From contig NZ_JACIJK010000017.1 in the NCBI RefSeq assembly GCF_014199305.1, positions 1 to 36,892 on the forward strand: a DNA stretch of 36,892 nucleotides, read 5' to 3'. The stretch's first letter is position 1, and the number at the start of each line of letters is the position of its first letter. This document shows positions 1-7,406 of this stretch, one piece after another. The translations under genes and the position numbers were made by a program. The notes beneath the pieces were generated by a model. That model was not told where the DNA came from. It saw nothing but the letters and a program-made list of their open reading frames with translations, and did no database searches. This DNA comes from Sphingomonas aerophila. GTDB taxonomy: Bacteria > Pseudomonadota > Alphaproteobacteria > Sphingomonadales > Sphingomonadaceae.

Positions 1-345
1 GCGGCCGGCATTCTCGCCGCGGAGGCCTATCATGCCGGCCTGGTGCGGACCGTACTTTACGCCAAGGGCATCACCACCGCAGCGGTTGTCACCAACGTCG
101 GCAAGATTTCGGACGCCCGTGACACGCTCGACAAGAACGGGGACTCCGACCAGGGAATCGCAGGCACAGGCGGTACGTCCAACATCGTGCCGGCCGACGA
201 GTCCGCGATTGCCTACAGCCGCAACAGCCAGCAGGTGCACAACATTGTGTACCTCAACGCGACGGGTTCGAACGTCAACGGTGGTGGCTTCTTCCCGAAC
301 GGGACCAATAACCCCAATCCCGCGCTAAAGGTTGGTCTTTCCTAA
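1..345 (+). CDS. Ferritin-like domain protein, C-terminal part (partial)
   Basis: The frame is open from the first base of the window and ends with TAA at 343-345, so this is the last ~114 residues of a longer gene. The visible part begins AAGILAAEAYHAGLVRT, the last-helix pattern of the ferritin-like (PF13668, desiccation-related PCC13-62 type) family, in which Glu and His of the EAYH motif belong to the helical bundle. The remainder is Gly/Asn-rich and ends in a typical family tail (GGGFFPNGTNNPNPALKVGLS region). Members are usually exported proteins of ~250-310 aa linked to desiccation or stress; metal binding or catalysis has not been generally shown. An inverted repeat follows the stop. 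Assignment of family is fairly sure, function is not. Confidence 0.75.
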   Translation, partial: AAGILAAEAYHAGLVRTVLYAKGITTAAVVTNVGKISDARDTLDKNGDSDQGIAGTGGTSNIVPADESAIAYSRNSQQVHNIVYLNATGSNVNGGGFFPNGTNNPNPALKVGLS

Positions 346-362
346 AACGCCGCTTGCGAAAG

Positions 363-389
363 CGGGTGATTGGCAGTGCCAGTCACCCG
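363..389 (+). terminator. Hairpin after the ferritin-like gene
   Basis: Two 11-nt arms, CGGGTGATTGG and CCAGTCACCCG, pair with one G-U and enclose the loop CAGTG, starting 18 nt after the stop of the ferritin-like gene. No T-run follows, so it may be an mRNA 3' stabiliser or a factor-assisted terminator rather than a classical intrinsic one. Confidence 0.45.
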
Positions 390-432
390 ATGTGCATTGC
401 TGATCTGATCCGCGAGTTCCTTCAGGAATAGT

Positions 433-786
433 ATGCGCCCTCTCGATTGGCAGCGTGAAGGCTCCATGGACCAGGCTCGTCGCCGCGCAATTATCGACGC
501 GCTAGAACATTGCGATCAGAGTGTGACCAAGGCCGCCAAACGGCTCCGTATCGGCAGGTCTACTCTGTACAGGTTCATCAAAGACTTCGACATATCGGTC
601 GCGCCGCGTTCCGTGCAGGATATCTGCACCAGCCAGCCGATTGAGAAGGTTCTTCCTACCAAAGTGGAGGTGAGCGAGAGCCAGGGTGGTCAGCAAAGCC
701 GGCTTGTGCAGATCGACGGTCAGCTCTTCATCGTGCGTTATTTCAGGCAACAGGCCTGCGCAGAAGTCCGCAACACGCCGCCATGA
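433..786 (+). CDS. Fis-type helix-turn-helix protein
   Basis: A 117-aa protein. Residues ~14-50 form a Fis-type DNA-binding domain (HTH_8): RRRAIIDALEHCDQSVTKAA, then a turn and a recognition helix RIGRSTLYRFIKDF. This domain is usually the last module of NtrC-type activators, but here it stands alone at the N-terminus and is followed by ~65 residues without a recognised domain. The tail ends with a short strand-rich stretch (LVQIDGQLFIVRYF). A likely ribosome site AGGAA lies 4-8 nt before the chosen ATG; an in-frame ATG at residue 12 is an alternative start. It is probably a local DNA-binding regulator; targets cannot be told from the sequence. Confidence 0.7.
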   Translation: MRPLDWQREGSMDQARRRAIIDALEHCDQSVTKAAKRLRIGRSTLYRFIKDFDISVAPRSVQDICTSQPIEKVLPTKVEVSESQGGQQSRLVQIDGQLFIVRYFRQQACAEVRNTPP

Positions 787-869
787 GCCCACTCTGCATC
801 TTTAACTAATTGGCAACCTCAGGCGGAACGGGAAACTTAGGACTGCACCGCCATGCCGCAGCGATCCAA

Positions 870-1211
870 TCAGCCAGGGAGCAATTCGACCGAGAGCACG
901 TCCGGTCCCGACATACAAGCGGACATCTTGCACTGCGCACGATCAAGGCGAGCTCGCTTCCGGAGGGAAAAGGCGTCGAGTGTCAATTCTTCGTCGCCGA
1001 ACAGCACCAAATGACAGACCGAGCCGTCCTCGCCGACCGCTTCGATCCGATGTGATAGATGGACTGGCTTACCGGTCTTGATGTCCGCTGCGATAAGGTC
1101 GCGTGCACCGGCCCGCGCGGCTTCCAGGGCAAGATCTGCGTTGGGCCGCTCTGTGCCGTCGACGTCCATGTAGGCCTCATCGCCCTACCCATTCAGGAAG
1201 TATCGGGGCAT
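870..1211 (-). pseudogene. DUF6894 family small protein, interrupted by a nonsense codon
   Basis: On the minus strand the ATG at 1209-1211 opens MPRYFLNG, the conserved start of the small DUF6894 proteins common in sphingomonads and rhizobia, followed by TAG at 1185-1187 and then, in the same frame, GDEAYMDVDGTERPNADLAL and the family's 'LEAARAGARDLIAADIKTGKPV' core, ending with TGA at 870-872. At the stop the family normally has Tyr or another residue, so a single substitution (for example TAC or TAT to TAG) explains the break. Translation could restart at ATG 1167-1169, giving 99 aa that lack the first strand. The C-terminus after 'FGDEELTLDA' is longer than usual. Function of the family is unknown. 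Confidence 0.65.
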
Positions 1212-1504
1212 TGTTATGCCAAACTCAGCAATGAGATCGCAGCTTCCCCATACGGCAACTCGGCGACGTTAATGATGGGCCATCCTTCAATTGCCGACCG
1301 ATCTCGACAGCGCGAGCTGGCCGTCGGTGCTGCCCTAAATGATGCGATCCCGTCTTTCTCGCAGCAGGTCACGCTATTCTCGCCCGATGGGGCGGGTGTT
1401 TCTATCCCGATCTAGGCGGCTATTCGCAGTTTCGATATGGGGTTGCTGCAGCGACTGCCTCTGGTCCTGCTGAGCTTGAAGCGACGTTTCGTAAGGGTAC
1501 TCTC
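1212..1504. other. Intergenic region without a supported gene
   Basis: A plus-strand frame stays open across 1059-1415, but it is antisense to the DUF6894 remnant in its first part and has no recognisable motif or clear ribosome site, so it is not called. The segment probably holds the upstream region of the DUF6894 gene and the end of the phosphatase operon that reads towards it. Confidence 0.4.
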
Positions 1505-2218
1505 CTACTGACGTCGAAGCAGGCGCATGGCATCAACGCTATCGCGGCGAGAACGCTTCTCGTGCACTAACTCTGCCGAGCTTTGACCAGGATGTATGGA
1601 AATTTCAGCGCTCAAGGTCGAGATCTGAAATCCCGCGCTTGGCGCAGCGCTAGATGGGGGTTCGGTCATTAGGGGTAGTGGCGCGTCCACAACTCCGATG
1701 CGCGCTCGGTCAAGAGGGATCGTCCGTTCCGGATCAACGTCGGCAAGTTCGGCACGACGTTTAGTAATGCTCGCAAGCGCCGGCACCTGACTATAGGCCA
1801 GTTTTGCGCGAGGCGCTTCCCGAGCGGGTGTGGCAAGTGGCTGTGATGTCAAAGCAGCCAATCGTTTTGTAAAAGGAGCAACTGACGTCTTCACCAGCTT
1901 ACCGACAGGTTTAGCAGCGAGTTCCGTTGCCTGTGCTCCCGGTCCTGTCATCGCTACATGCGTCCCAAGTGCGAAGTTGTTTTCCCGCTCGGCTGGTATG
2001 CGATCGGATCCCCCGTTCAGGATCAACGCTGTCCCAACCGATATCGCCACAACGAGAGAGGCTGCAGACAGCACCGTTTTATTGCGCGACCGGCCAGGCC
2101 TTGATGTAACGGAAGTGACCTCGGTTGCGGCACGGAGACTGCCAACCGGCTCTAGAGTTAGCACCTCGGCGAGGGAACGATCGAGCTCCGCGTCGGCAAA
2201 CCATCCGTGCTTGGTCAC
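1505..2218 (-). CDS. Membrane-anchored protein of unknown function, coupled to the phosphatase
   Basis: A 237-aa protein not matched to a named family. Residues 1-45 are polar and probably cytoplasmic, ~49-68 form one hydrophobic helix (TVLSAASLVVAISVGTALIL), and the rest is a low-complexity Ala/Pro/Thr-rich region that would lie in the periplasm. Its ATG overlaps the TGA of the upstream phosphatase gene by four bases (ATGA at 2215-2218), so translation is probably coupled and the two products are likely made in fixed proportion. By position it could be a membrane partner of the phosphatase, or resemble the single-helix anti-sigma or regulatory proteins often built this way. Both ideas are inference. 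Confidence 0.65.
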   Translation of the reverse strand: MTKHGWFADAELDRSLAEVLTLEPVGSLRAATEVTSVTSRPGRSRNKTVLSAASLVVAISVGTALILNGGSDRIPAERENNFALGTHVAMTGPGAQATELAAKPVGKLVKTSVAPFTKRLAALTSQPLATPAREAPRAKLAYSQVPALASITKRRAELADVDPERTIPLDRARIGVVDAPLPLMTEPPSSAAPSAGFQISTLSAEISIHPGQSSAELVHEKRSRRDSVDAMRLLRRQ

Positions 2219-3084
2219 TCGTCAGTCCCGACCTGTTCTTGGCTGACACGCCCTGACGCCCTGGCCATGCTCTCGCGCCACAGAGCCTGATAGTTGGCTA
2301 GCTCATCGTGAGCGTTAGGCTCCAGGGCGGTGCTTAAAATCCAAGTTTTGCCGCTCTCTATGCCGAGCGCCGTCAGCCGCCCGGTGCGATAAGCGCCCGT
2401 ATCGATTCCGATCCTGTTGTGGCGAATAACTGGGCCGCCCTCCACGACGGTGTGGCCATGGACCACAATCACGCCATGCGTAGAGTCGTCGTCCAAAAAG
2501 TCGCGCCTAATCCAGAGCAGGTCTTCGGACCGCTGTTTATGGATGGGAATCCCAGGCCTAATACCCGCGTGGACAAATAAGAATCCATCGTGAAAATGAG
2601 TGAGGGGCAGGCGTTCTAACCATCGGATCACATCCTCGCCGACGGCCTCGACTGCAAATCTAAGCGTTTCGGAAGTGACTAGCTCCTGGAGCAATGCTGG
2701 ATCGACACCGAAACTGAGTAGTGTCTGTTCGCCCCCGAGGCTCAACCAGTGTTCAAATGTCTCGAGGTCGCCTCGAAGTGATCGCTCCATCATCTCTTCA
2801 TGGTTGCCCTTCAACACCATGAAGCGATCGCTGACTTTTGTAAGTGCCATGCGGCCGCGGATCATTCTGGCGGAGTCGGGACCGCGATCGACGATGTCGC
2901 CTGAAAGAATGATCCTGGTGAATGCAGGCGGCAGCACGGCTTGATCTTGCCTTATCAGCTCGACTAAGTCTCGAAACAGATCAAACCGCCCATGAACGTC
3001 TCCGATCGCGTAAACGCGATCAACAGGCGTTAGCTCTCGTCGACCAGGACCCTTGCCAAGATGCGCGCCTAGGAACAAAGGCAC
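2215..3084 (-). CDS. PPP-family metallophosphoesterase (protein phosphatase)
   Basis: The calcineurin-like dinuclear-metal phosphoesterase signatures occur in order: GDVHGR, GDIVDRG, GNHEE, FVHAG and VVHGHT, with all Asp/His/Asn metal ligands present. This is the bacterial PPP serine/threonine phosphatase or ApaH-like subgroup, acting in the cytoplasm on phosphoproteins or dinucleotides; substrate cannot be decided. The frame is open back to an ATG at 3153, but that start would overlap the preceding gene by 68 nt. The GTG at 3082-3084, two bases beyond that gene's stop, leaves ~23 residues before VYAIGDVHG, as usual in relatives, so I prefer it (289 aa). It is the middle gene of a three-gene minus-strand set and overlaps the next gene by four bases. 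Confidence 0.88.
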   Translation of the reverse strand: MPLFLGAHLGKGPGRRELTPVDRVYAIGDVHGRFDLFRDLVELIRQDQAVLPPAFTRIILSGDIVDRGPDSARMIRGRMALTKVSDRFMVLKGNHEEMMERSLRGDLETFEHWLSLGGEQTLLSFGVDPALLQELVTSETLRFAVEAVGEDVIRWLERLPLTHFHDGFLFVHAGIRPGIPIHKQRSEDLLWIRRDFLDDDSTHGVIVVHGHTVVEGGPVIRHNRIGIDTGAYRTGRLTALGIESGKTWILSTALEPNAHDELANYQALWRESMARASGRVSQEQVGTDE

Positions 3085-3085
3085 C

Positions 3086-4027
3086 TCACCTTGCAGCCTT
3101 GCTTCCGAACGCTGCGGATAGCGCCAATCCCGCTGAGGCATCAGCTGCACCATTGGATAAGCCCGCCGTTGCGAAGCCCGTGATGCGCAGCGGAGCCCCT
3201 GGCACCCTAGTTGAGGCTCCCAAGAACAGTTCGTGCGCGTTGTTGATCAGCTTCGTTGCGGCACGTGAGTAGTGGTAGGAAGTCAGCAGGAAGCTGTTTG
3301 CCCCCACTTCGTAGGAAAGGCCGGCCGATGCGGCAGGACCATTCCGCAAATGGTACGCTTCCGTGTCGCCGAGAAACCGATACGTGAAAGAAGCGAACGG
3401 TGTAACACGCCCCAACGGAACCGAGAGGTCCGCTCCCACAGCGTAGTCTGTTTCTCCACTGGACAGGCCGCTGCTCCGGGTCGCGGTATTCAGTTTGGCG
3501 CGCCCTGATAGTTCGATCTCAAGCGGCAAAGACGCGGGTGCAATCGTGTAGGCAGCGCCAAGTGTGATGTCGCCGAAGCCCTTCGCGGTCTGTTTGCCGG
3601 GCGACGTATTCGGAGCGGCAAGCACCGGCGTGGCGTCGATACCGTTGAAGATCGTGGATCGGCTTCTGATCCGCATCCACGGCAGACTTGCCGAGAGCCG
3701 CCAATTGTCGAGGCGAACCCGCGCACTCACGGCGGTACTCCAGATCGACGTCTGAGAACCTGTACCGAAGTCACCCCCGGCATAGATCGCCCCGAGTGAG
3801 ACGTCGGCCGTCGTATCGCTCCCGCTCATCCGCTCCATTGCTTGAGGCACACTGCTCGGCGATACCGTGGTCGTCGCGCTCGACGGTGAGATTGGAAAAT
3901 CCCGCTCAGATGCAATCGTGTGTCGGAGGCCGCCGTCTGAACCTGCATCCCGCTCCTGGCAAATAGCCGAACCGGGCTGAATGCCAGAGAGGATGATGCT
4001 GGCAAATACTGCCGTAAATATTCTCAT
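3086..4027 (-). CDS. Outer-membrane beta-barrel protein (transporter-like)
   Basis: From the ATG at 4025-4027 the protein is 313 aa and begins with a clear signal peptide (MRIFTAVFASIILSGIQPGSA). After a Ser/Thr-rich linker, alternating polar and hydrophobic strands fill residues ~80 to the end: WSTAVSARVRLDNWRLSASL, FGDITLGAAYTI, YAVGADLSVPLGRVTPFASFTYRF and the final GLALSAAFGSKAAR. This is the pattern of a small outer-membrane barrel, like the phenol-degradation MetA/transporter-type families. A start seven codons upstream is possible but precedes the signal sequence by charged residues. Downstream the phosphatase follows directly, so barrel and phosphatase are probably cotranscribed. Transported substrate, if any, is unknown. 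Confidence 0.7.
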   Translation of the reverse strand: MRIFTAVFASIILSGIQPGSAICQERDAGSDGGLRHTIASERDFPISPSSATTTVSPSSVPQAMERMSGSDTTADVSLGAIYAGGDFGTGSQTSIWSTAVSARVRLDNWRLSASLPWMRIRSRSTIFNGIDATPVLAAPNTSPGKQTAKGFGDITLGAAYTIAPASLPLEIELSGRAKLNTATRSSGLSSGETDYAVGADLSVPLGRVTPFASFTYRFLGDTEAYHLRNGPAASAGLSYEVGANSFLLTSYHYSRAATKLINNAHELFLGASTRVPGAPLRITGFATAGLSNGAADASAGLALSAAFGSKAAR

Positions 4028-4154
4028 CCGCCGCTCCAGACATCGCATTAAACAAACGCCTGTGAAACCAAACAGGTCCAGGGGACTTCACGGCTTTGCT
4101 TATCGTGCAAGCTTCCTGCTTTTCATGTCTTCTTAGCAGAGAATGATACCGGTG

Positions 4155-4264
4155 TGGCAGGTGAGAGGTTTCCACGCCGTTGCTGGCCCAGCCCTACCTC
4201 CTGCTTCTCGGCATTATCGAGCTCATTCATCGCTGCACGATAGGAACGCTGGCCGTCGGTAGTC
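4155..4264 (-). mobile_element. IS6-family transposase remnant
   Basis: About 110 bp match the transposase of the IS6 element at 17.0-17.9 kb (its 17266-17380 part) closely. Read on the minus strand the fragment encodes TDGQRSYRAAMNELDNAEKQ followed by a frameshifted version of the segment that carries the catalytic Glu (intact copy: GRWANNRVENSHLPF). Neither the ends nor the rest of the element is found nearby, so this is a scar. Confidence 0.75.
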
Positions 4265-4405
4265 CAGCCACCTGACCATGAGCTTAGCCCACCAAGCTTG
4301 TAGCTTTCGCGTACCAGGCTGATCCGACGAGTAGCGCTGGCGCTTGTTGTCGGACAGGCAATTTGAGCGCACCATGAGAAATATCAGCGGCGGGGGAGGT
4401 CTAGT

Positions 4406-5125
4406 GTGGCGCTTACCCGCTTCGTCGAGCAACTGAGAAGGCTTGGCCCTCTTTCGGAAGCAGAAGAGCAGGCGCTGCGGTCACTGCCTGGACGGTACGT
4501 GGACGTTCCAGCAAATCTGGACTTCTCGGAGTCTATCTCTTCTAGCTCCGAACGTATCCTGGTTCTGGTCGAAGGATTGTTAGCCAGCTGCTACGACACT
4601 GAAGAGGGAGAGCGCCAGCTTACCGCTCTGCACGTCCCAGGCGATTTGTGTGACCTGAATTCCCTCGTCCTGGCGTCAAAGCCGATGTGCCTGACCGCAT
4701 TAGCGCCGAGCAGGGTTTACGCCGTTGCCCGTGGTGCGTTCACAGACGCTATGCAGCGCCACCCGGGACTAATCGGAATACTCTGGCGCTACTCATCCAG
4801 CCGCGTATTGATCCTCAACGAACGAGTCGTGAGCCTCGGAAGCCGCGACGCTAGACAAAGCCTATGCCATTTATTCTGCGAGCTTGCGGTTCGCCAGGGC
4901 TTCTCGTCCGGAGGCGTGACCACCACGTACGCTCTGCCCATAAAACAGCATCAACTCGGCAGCGCGCTGGGCATCACCTATGTGCACGTGAATAGGACGC
5001 TCAGGGCGCTACGAGAGGAGGGGCTCGTGCATTTTCAGCATCAGATTGTCACGATTCCCAATTGGGATCGGCTCACGCGTCAAGCCGGCTTCGATCCCGG
5101 GTACTTGACCGGCTACCTGCAATAA
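4406..5125 (+). CDS. Crp/Fnr family transcriptional regulator
   Basis: A 239-aa protein with an N-terminal cyclic-nucleotide-binding-like beta-roll (residues ~15-130, including GERQLTALHVPGDLCDLNSL) and a C-terminal winged helix (~165-225: LPIKQHQLGSALGITYVHVN then RTLRALREEGLVHF), the Crp_2 type helix-turn-helix. No Cys cluster for an iron-sulphur centre is visible, so it is not a classical FNR, and the effector is unknown. The GTG start is chosen because GGGGGAGG lies just upstream at good spacing. The gene stands alone between an IS6 scar and a convergent nuclease gene. A related but frameshifted copy of the family lies at 19.9-20.8 kb. Confidence 0.88.
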   Translation: MALTRFVEQLRRLGPLSEAEEQALRSLPGRYVDVPANLDFSESISSSSERILVLVEGLLASCYDTEEGERQLTALHVPGDLCDLNSLVLASKPMCLTALAPSRVYAVARGAFTDAMQRHPGLIGILWRYSSSRVLILNERVVSLGSRDARQSLCHLFCELAVRQGFSSGGVTTTYALPIKQHQLGSALGITYVHVNRTLRALREEGLVHFQHQIVTIPNWDRLTRQAGFDPGYLTGYLQ

Positions 5126-5224
5126 GATCGGCAAAAGTGAGTTCCCCCTGCCCTGCTCGAGCTCCCAGCCTCGTTCTCGTTCTCGGCCTCGTTCCCCAGC
5201 ACGGAGTGGACTTATACCTCGCGG

Positions 5225-6040
5225 TCATTCGGCCGGGATGACGGACGGAGCGGGCAGCGTCGGTCCGCGCGTCGAGCAGCCAATCTCAGTGTCGAGGCTC
5301 CCGAAAGTGGCAGGATCGGCCATTGGGAAGAGCTTGAGACGGCTGCGCAGGACGACCTGGTTGAGCGGCACTCGACCATTGCAGTAATTCATGGCCCGGT
5401 TGGCCGTTTGATCGAAGATGAAGGCGCTGTTCCGGCCGTCGGAAAGAGCGATCACCTTCCAGTATCCTGATGGCACCCGCTCAAGCTCTGGCCCCGCCGG
5501 AAGCGGCGCCATCAGCCGTTCGAACAGCGGTCCGGTGTAGACGTAGACTGCAGTGTTCAGCCGTTGGGCGAGCAGGCGTTCCTGCTCCTCCAAAGCATTC
5601 CATGGTCCTTGGTTCAGCGCCGAGGACTGGGGCGTGATGTTTGACAGAATATTGGTTTCGCTCGCGAACGGCGTGCCGGAAAAGGCGGCGAGCGGCGCCT
5701 GATGACCGCGGTCGACGTGGAGTGCCCGGTTGGCTCCGTCATAGGCATTCGGCATCAGCGTTTCGTCGGTCGAGAGCCAGGGATCGGCCTGCCACGCGCG
5801 CTCGCCTGATGGCCCGATCGACGCGGGCGTTACCCGGTATGCTACCCAGTCCGCGACCTTGGTCAAATCGTTCGAGGACAGGGTGTAGATCTCGCGTACG
5901 ATTGTGTCGTTCGTCGAGGGCGCGCCGACAGGGCAGCCAAACAGGCAATGGAAGCTATGTAGCTCGCCATCGCCAGCCTTTGCGGCGGCCGCAGAGCCGA
6001 GCACGAGAATGAGGGCGAGAAAGCCTCCACCAAGCTTCAT
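5225..6040 (-). CDS. Secreted DNA/RNA non-specific endonuclease (NUC family)
   Basis: From ATG 6038-6040 (ribosome site GGAGAG seven bases upstream) the 272-aa protein starts with a signal peptide (MKLGGGFLALILVLGSAAAA). The body carries the beta-beta-alpha-metal nuclease motif DRGHQAPLAAF, with the general-base His, and the downstream LSNITPQSSALNQGPW segment that holds the metal-binding Asn. It should cut single- and double-stranded nucleic acid non-specifically in the periplasm or outside, as Serratia nuclease does. The frame extends further upstream (to 6349), but those codons lie before the signal peptide and are probably not translated. A LexA-type box lies 84-98 nt upstream of the start, so damage control of this nuclease is possible. 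Confidence 0.88.
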   Translation of the reverse strand: MKLGGGFLALILVLGSAAAAKAGDGELHSFHCLFGCPVGAPSTNDTIVREIYTLSSNDLTKVADWVAYRVTPASIGPSGERAWQADPWLSTDETLMPNAYDGANRALHVDRGHQAPLAAFSGTPFASETNILSNITPQSSALNQGPWNALEEQERLLAQRLNTAVYVYTGPLFERLMAPLPAGPELERVPSGYWKVIALSDGRNSAFIFDQTANRAMNYCNGRVPLNQVVLRSRLKLFPMADPATFGSLDTEIGCSTRGPTLPAPSVIPAE

Positions 6041-6123
6041 CGCAGGCTCTCCTGTTCTTAACCGTTCGCTGGGGACCAGCTTCTTACGACGCATCTCCGG
6101 TCGAACAAAGTGCTGTCCTATAG

Positions 6124-6138
6124 GAACATATTGTGAAC
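6124..6138. promoter_or_regulatory. LexA-type SOS box (GAAC-N7-GAAC)
   Basis: The sequence GAACATATTGTGAAC is an exact match to the alphaproteobacterial LexA operator, a direct repeat GAAC with a 7-nt gap. It lies between the divergent nuclease gene (84 nt from its start) and the micro-ORF at 6174 (36 nt). Which side is controlled cannot be told; the recombinase module downstream is a further candidate. Confidence 0.6.
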
Positions 6139-6173
6139 AACAAGGCTCCGGATCACTTCCGGAGTCGGCCACC

Positions 6174-6338
6174 ATGTTACCCTTCGACGCTCCCCAGCTG
6201 CTTGGTGTTGCAGCGGTCGTCACCAGCCTTGCCAACCTGATCACGGCGCTGGGCACGCTGAGACGTACTCGCTCGCGATCTGACGAGCCCGCAACACCTT
6301 CCTGGGCACCGCGCCACAATCCATTCGACTTGCGCTGA
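6174..6338 (+). CDS. Small hydrophobic protein of unknown function
   Basis: A 54-aa reading frame, ATG at 6174 with GGAG nine bases upstream. Residues ~7-27 form one hydrophobic helix (QLLGVAAVVTSLANLITALG) followed by an Arg-rich stretch (TLRRTRSRSDE), a topology giving a single-helix inner-membrane peptide with a basic cytoplasmic tail. It begins 36 nt after the LexA-type box, a typical distance for a repressor-controlled promoter. Small SOS-induced membrane peptides (division inhibitors, TisB-like) are a known class, but no homology is claimed. It could also be a chance frame antisense to the leader of the nuclease gene. Confidence 0.45.
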   Translation: MLPFDAPQLLGVAAVVTSLANLITALGTLRRTRSRSDEPATPSWAPRHNPFDLR

Positions 6339-6398
6339 CACCAGAGCAACAGCTGCTGGCGAGAGTCGGGACTAGCGAACGCGGTTTCGACCTGCCCT

Positions 6399-6447
6399 GC
6401 TGGTCACCAGCGGGGCTGCAGGTGGTGGGAGCAGCACCGGGCTGCTC
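6399..6447 (+). promoter_or_regulatory. Two inverted repeats in the leader of the recombinase operon
   Basis: GCTGGTCACCAGC (6399-6411) is a perfect dyad, and GAGCAGC-ACCGG-GCTGCTC (6429-6447) a perfect 7-bp stem. The second ends four bases before the GAGGAG ribosome site of the DUF3489 gene. They could be operators or an RNA structure setting translation of the operon. Confidence 0.4.
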
Positions 6448-6465
6448 TGACGAGGAGACCACCAC

Positions 6466-6987
6466 GTGCCCAAGCTCAACGACACGCAATGCCTGCTCCT
6501 CTCAGCTGCCTCACAGCGGAGCACCGGCAGCCTCATGCCCCTGCCCGCCAGCCTTGCCGAAGGCAGCCGCGCGACCAAGGCCATCACCGCCCTGCTTGCC
6601 GAAGCGCTGGTTGAAGAGCGCGAGACATCGGTCGTCAGTGACGTGCACCGTACCGACGGTGACCTCAGCTTCGGCCTGTATGTGACGCCTGCGGGGCTGG
6701 CCGCCATCGGCGTGGAGGGTAGTGGTGACGATCAGGCGGGCGCTGGTGACACAGCGCCGCCGCTTAGCGCCTCCGCGCCGGCCGGCCCTCGCCAGAGCAA
6801 GACATCAGCGGTGCTGGCGCTGCTGGCCCGTGACGAGGGTGCGACCCTGCCCGAGCTGATCGACGCCACAGGCTGGCTACCGCACACCACCCGCGCTGCG
6901 CTGACGGGCTTGCGCAAGAAGGGCCACAGCATCGCGCGGAGCAAGCGTGAAGGCATCACCTGCTATCGCATCGCAGGCGTGGCATGA
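6466..6987 (+). CDS. DUF3489 domain protein
   Basis: A 173-aa protein. Its last ~65 residues (KTSAVLALLARDEGATLPEL, then ATGWLPHTTRAALTGLRKKG and RSKREGITCYRI) are the DUF3489 domain, a small winged-helix-like fold of unknown role. The N-terminal ~90 residues also look like a winged helix (LAEGSRATKAITALLAEALV followed by YVTPAGLAAIG), linked by an Ala/Pro-rich stretch, so a two-domain DNA-binding protein is plausible. The GTG start has GAGGAGA upstream. Its stop overlaps the start of the DUF2924 gene by four bases, and that gene overlaps the recombinase gene, so the three form one translationally coupled operon seen in many alphaproteobacteria. Confidence 0.82.
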   Translation: MPKLNDTQCLLLSAASQRSTGSLMPLPASLAEGSRATKAITALLAEALVEERETSVVSDVHRTDGDLSFGLYVTPAGLAAIGVEGSGDDQAGAGDTAPPLSASAPAGPRQSKTSAVLALLARDEGATLPELIDATGWLPHTTRAALTGLRKKGHSIARSKREGITCYRIAGVA

Positions 6988-7406
6988 TGGGCGCCAGCGT
7001 CGACCAGCAGCTCGGGTGCCTGGCGGCGATGTCCTCAGCTAGGCTGGGTGACCTCTGGGCTAAGCTCACCAACAGCCCCCGCCCGCGGATGAGCCCTGCC
7101 CTGCTGCGCCTGGCTCTGGCCTGGGAGATCCAGGCGAGAGCCACAGCCGGGCTGTCACGGAGCACCCAGCAGCGGCTCGACCAGCTTGCTGCGGCCAAGA
7201 CCCGCACCAGTCCTGCCCGCCCCGGCATGCGGCTGGTCCGCAGCTGGAACGGTGTTGCCCATGTTGTGACCGTGGGCGAGGACGGCATCATCACCTGGTC
7301 CGGCAAGAGCTGGAACAGCCTCAGCGAGGTAGCGCGCGCGATCACCGGCACCCGCTGGTCGGGGCCGGCCTTTTTTGGGCTGAAGCGTAAGACAGCGGCG
7401 GCATGA
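6984..7406 (+). CDS. DUF2924 domain protein
   Basis: A 140-aa basic protein of the DUF2924 family. The family pattern is visible: LWAKLTNSPRPRMSPALLRL near residue 25, the helix LRLALAWEIQARATAGLS, then GMRLVRSWNGVAHVVTVGED and the closing WNSLSEVARAITGTRWSGPAFFGL. This last part resembles the strand-helix 'chromo-like' small domain that reads 'nG..y.SLS.iA..ITG..wnGp.FFGl' in relatives. It has no known enzyme activity. Its partners almost always include a large serine recombinase, as here. The ATG start lies in ATGA overlap with the upstream stop, and its own TGA overlaps the recombinase ATG. A DNA-binding accessory factor for the recombinase is the likeliest role (inference). Confidence 0.85.
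   Translation: MMGASVDQQLGCLAAMSSARLGDLWAKLTNSPRPRMSPALLRLALAWEIQARATAGLSRSTQQRLDQLAAAKTRTSPARPGMRLVRSWNGVAHVVTVGEDGIITWSGKSWNSLSEVARAITGTRWSGPAFFGLKRKTAAA

Noticed and set aside
1059..1415. 118-codon plus-strand frame
   Set aside because: Its first third is antisense to the DUF6894 remnant and the rest shows no domain or ribosome site.
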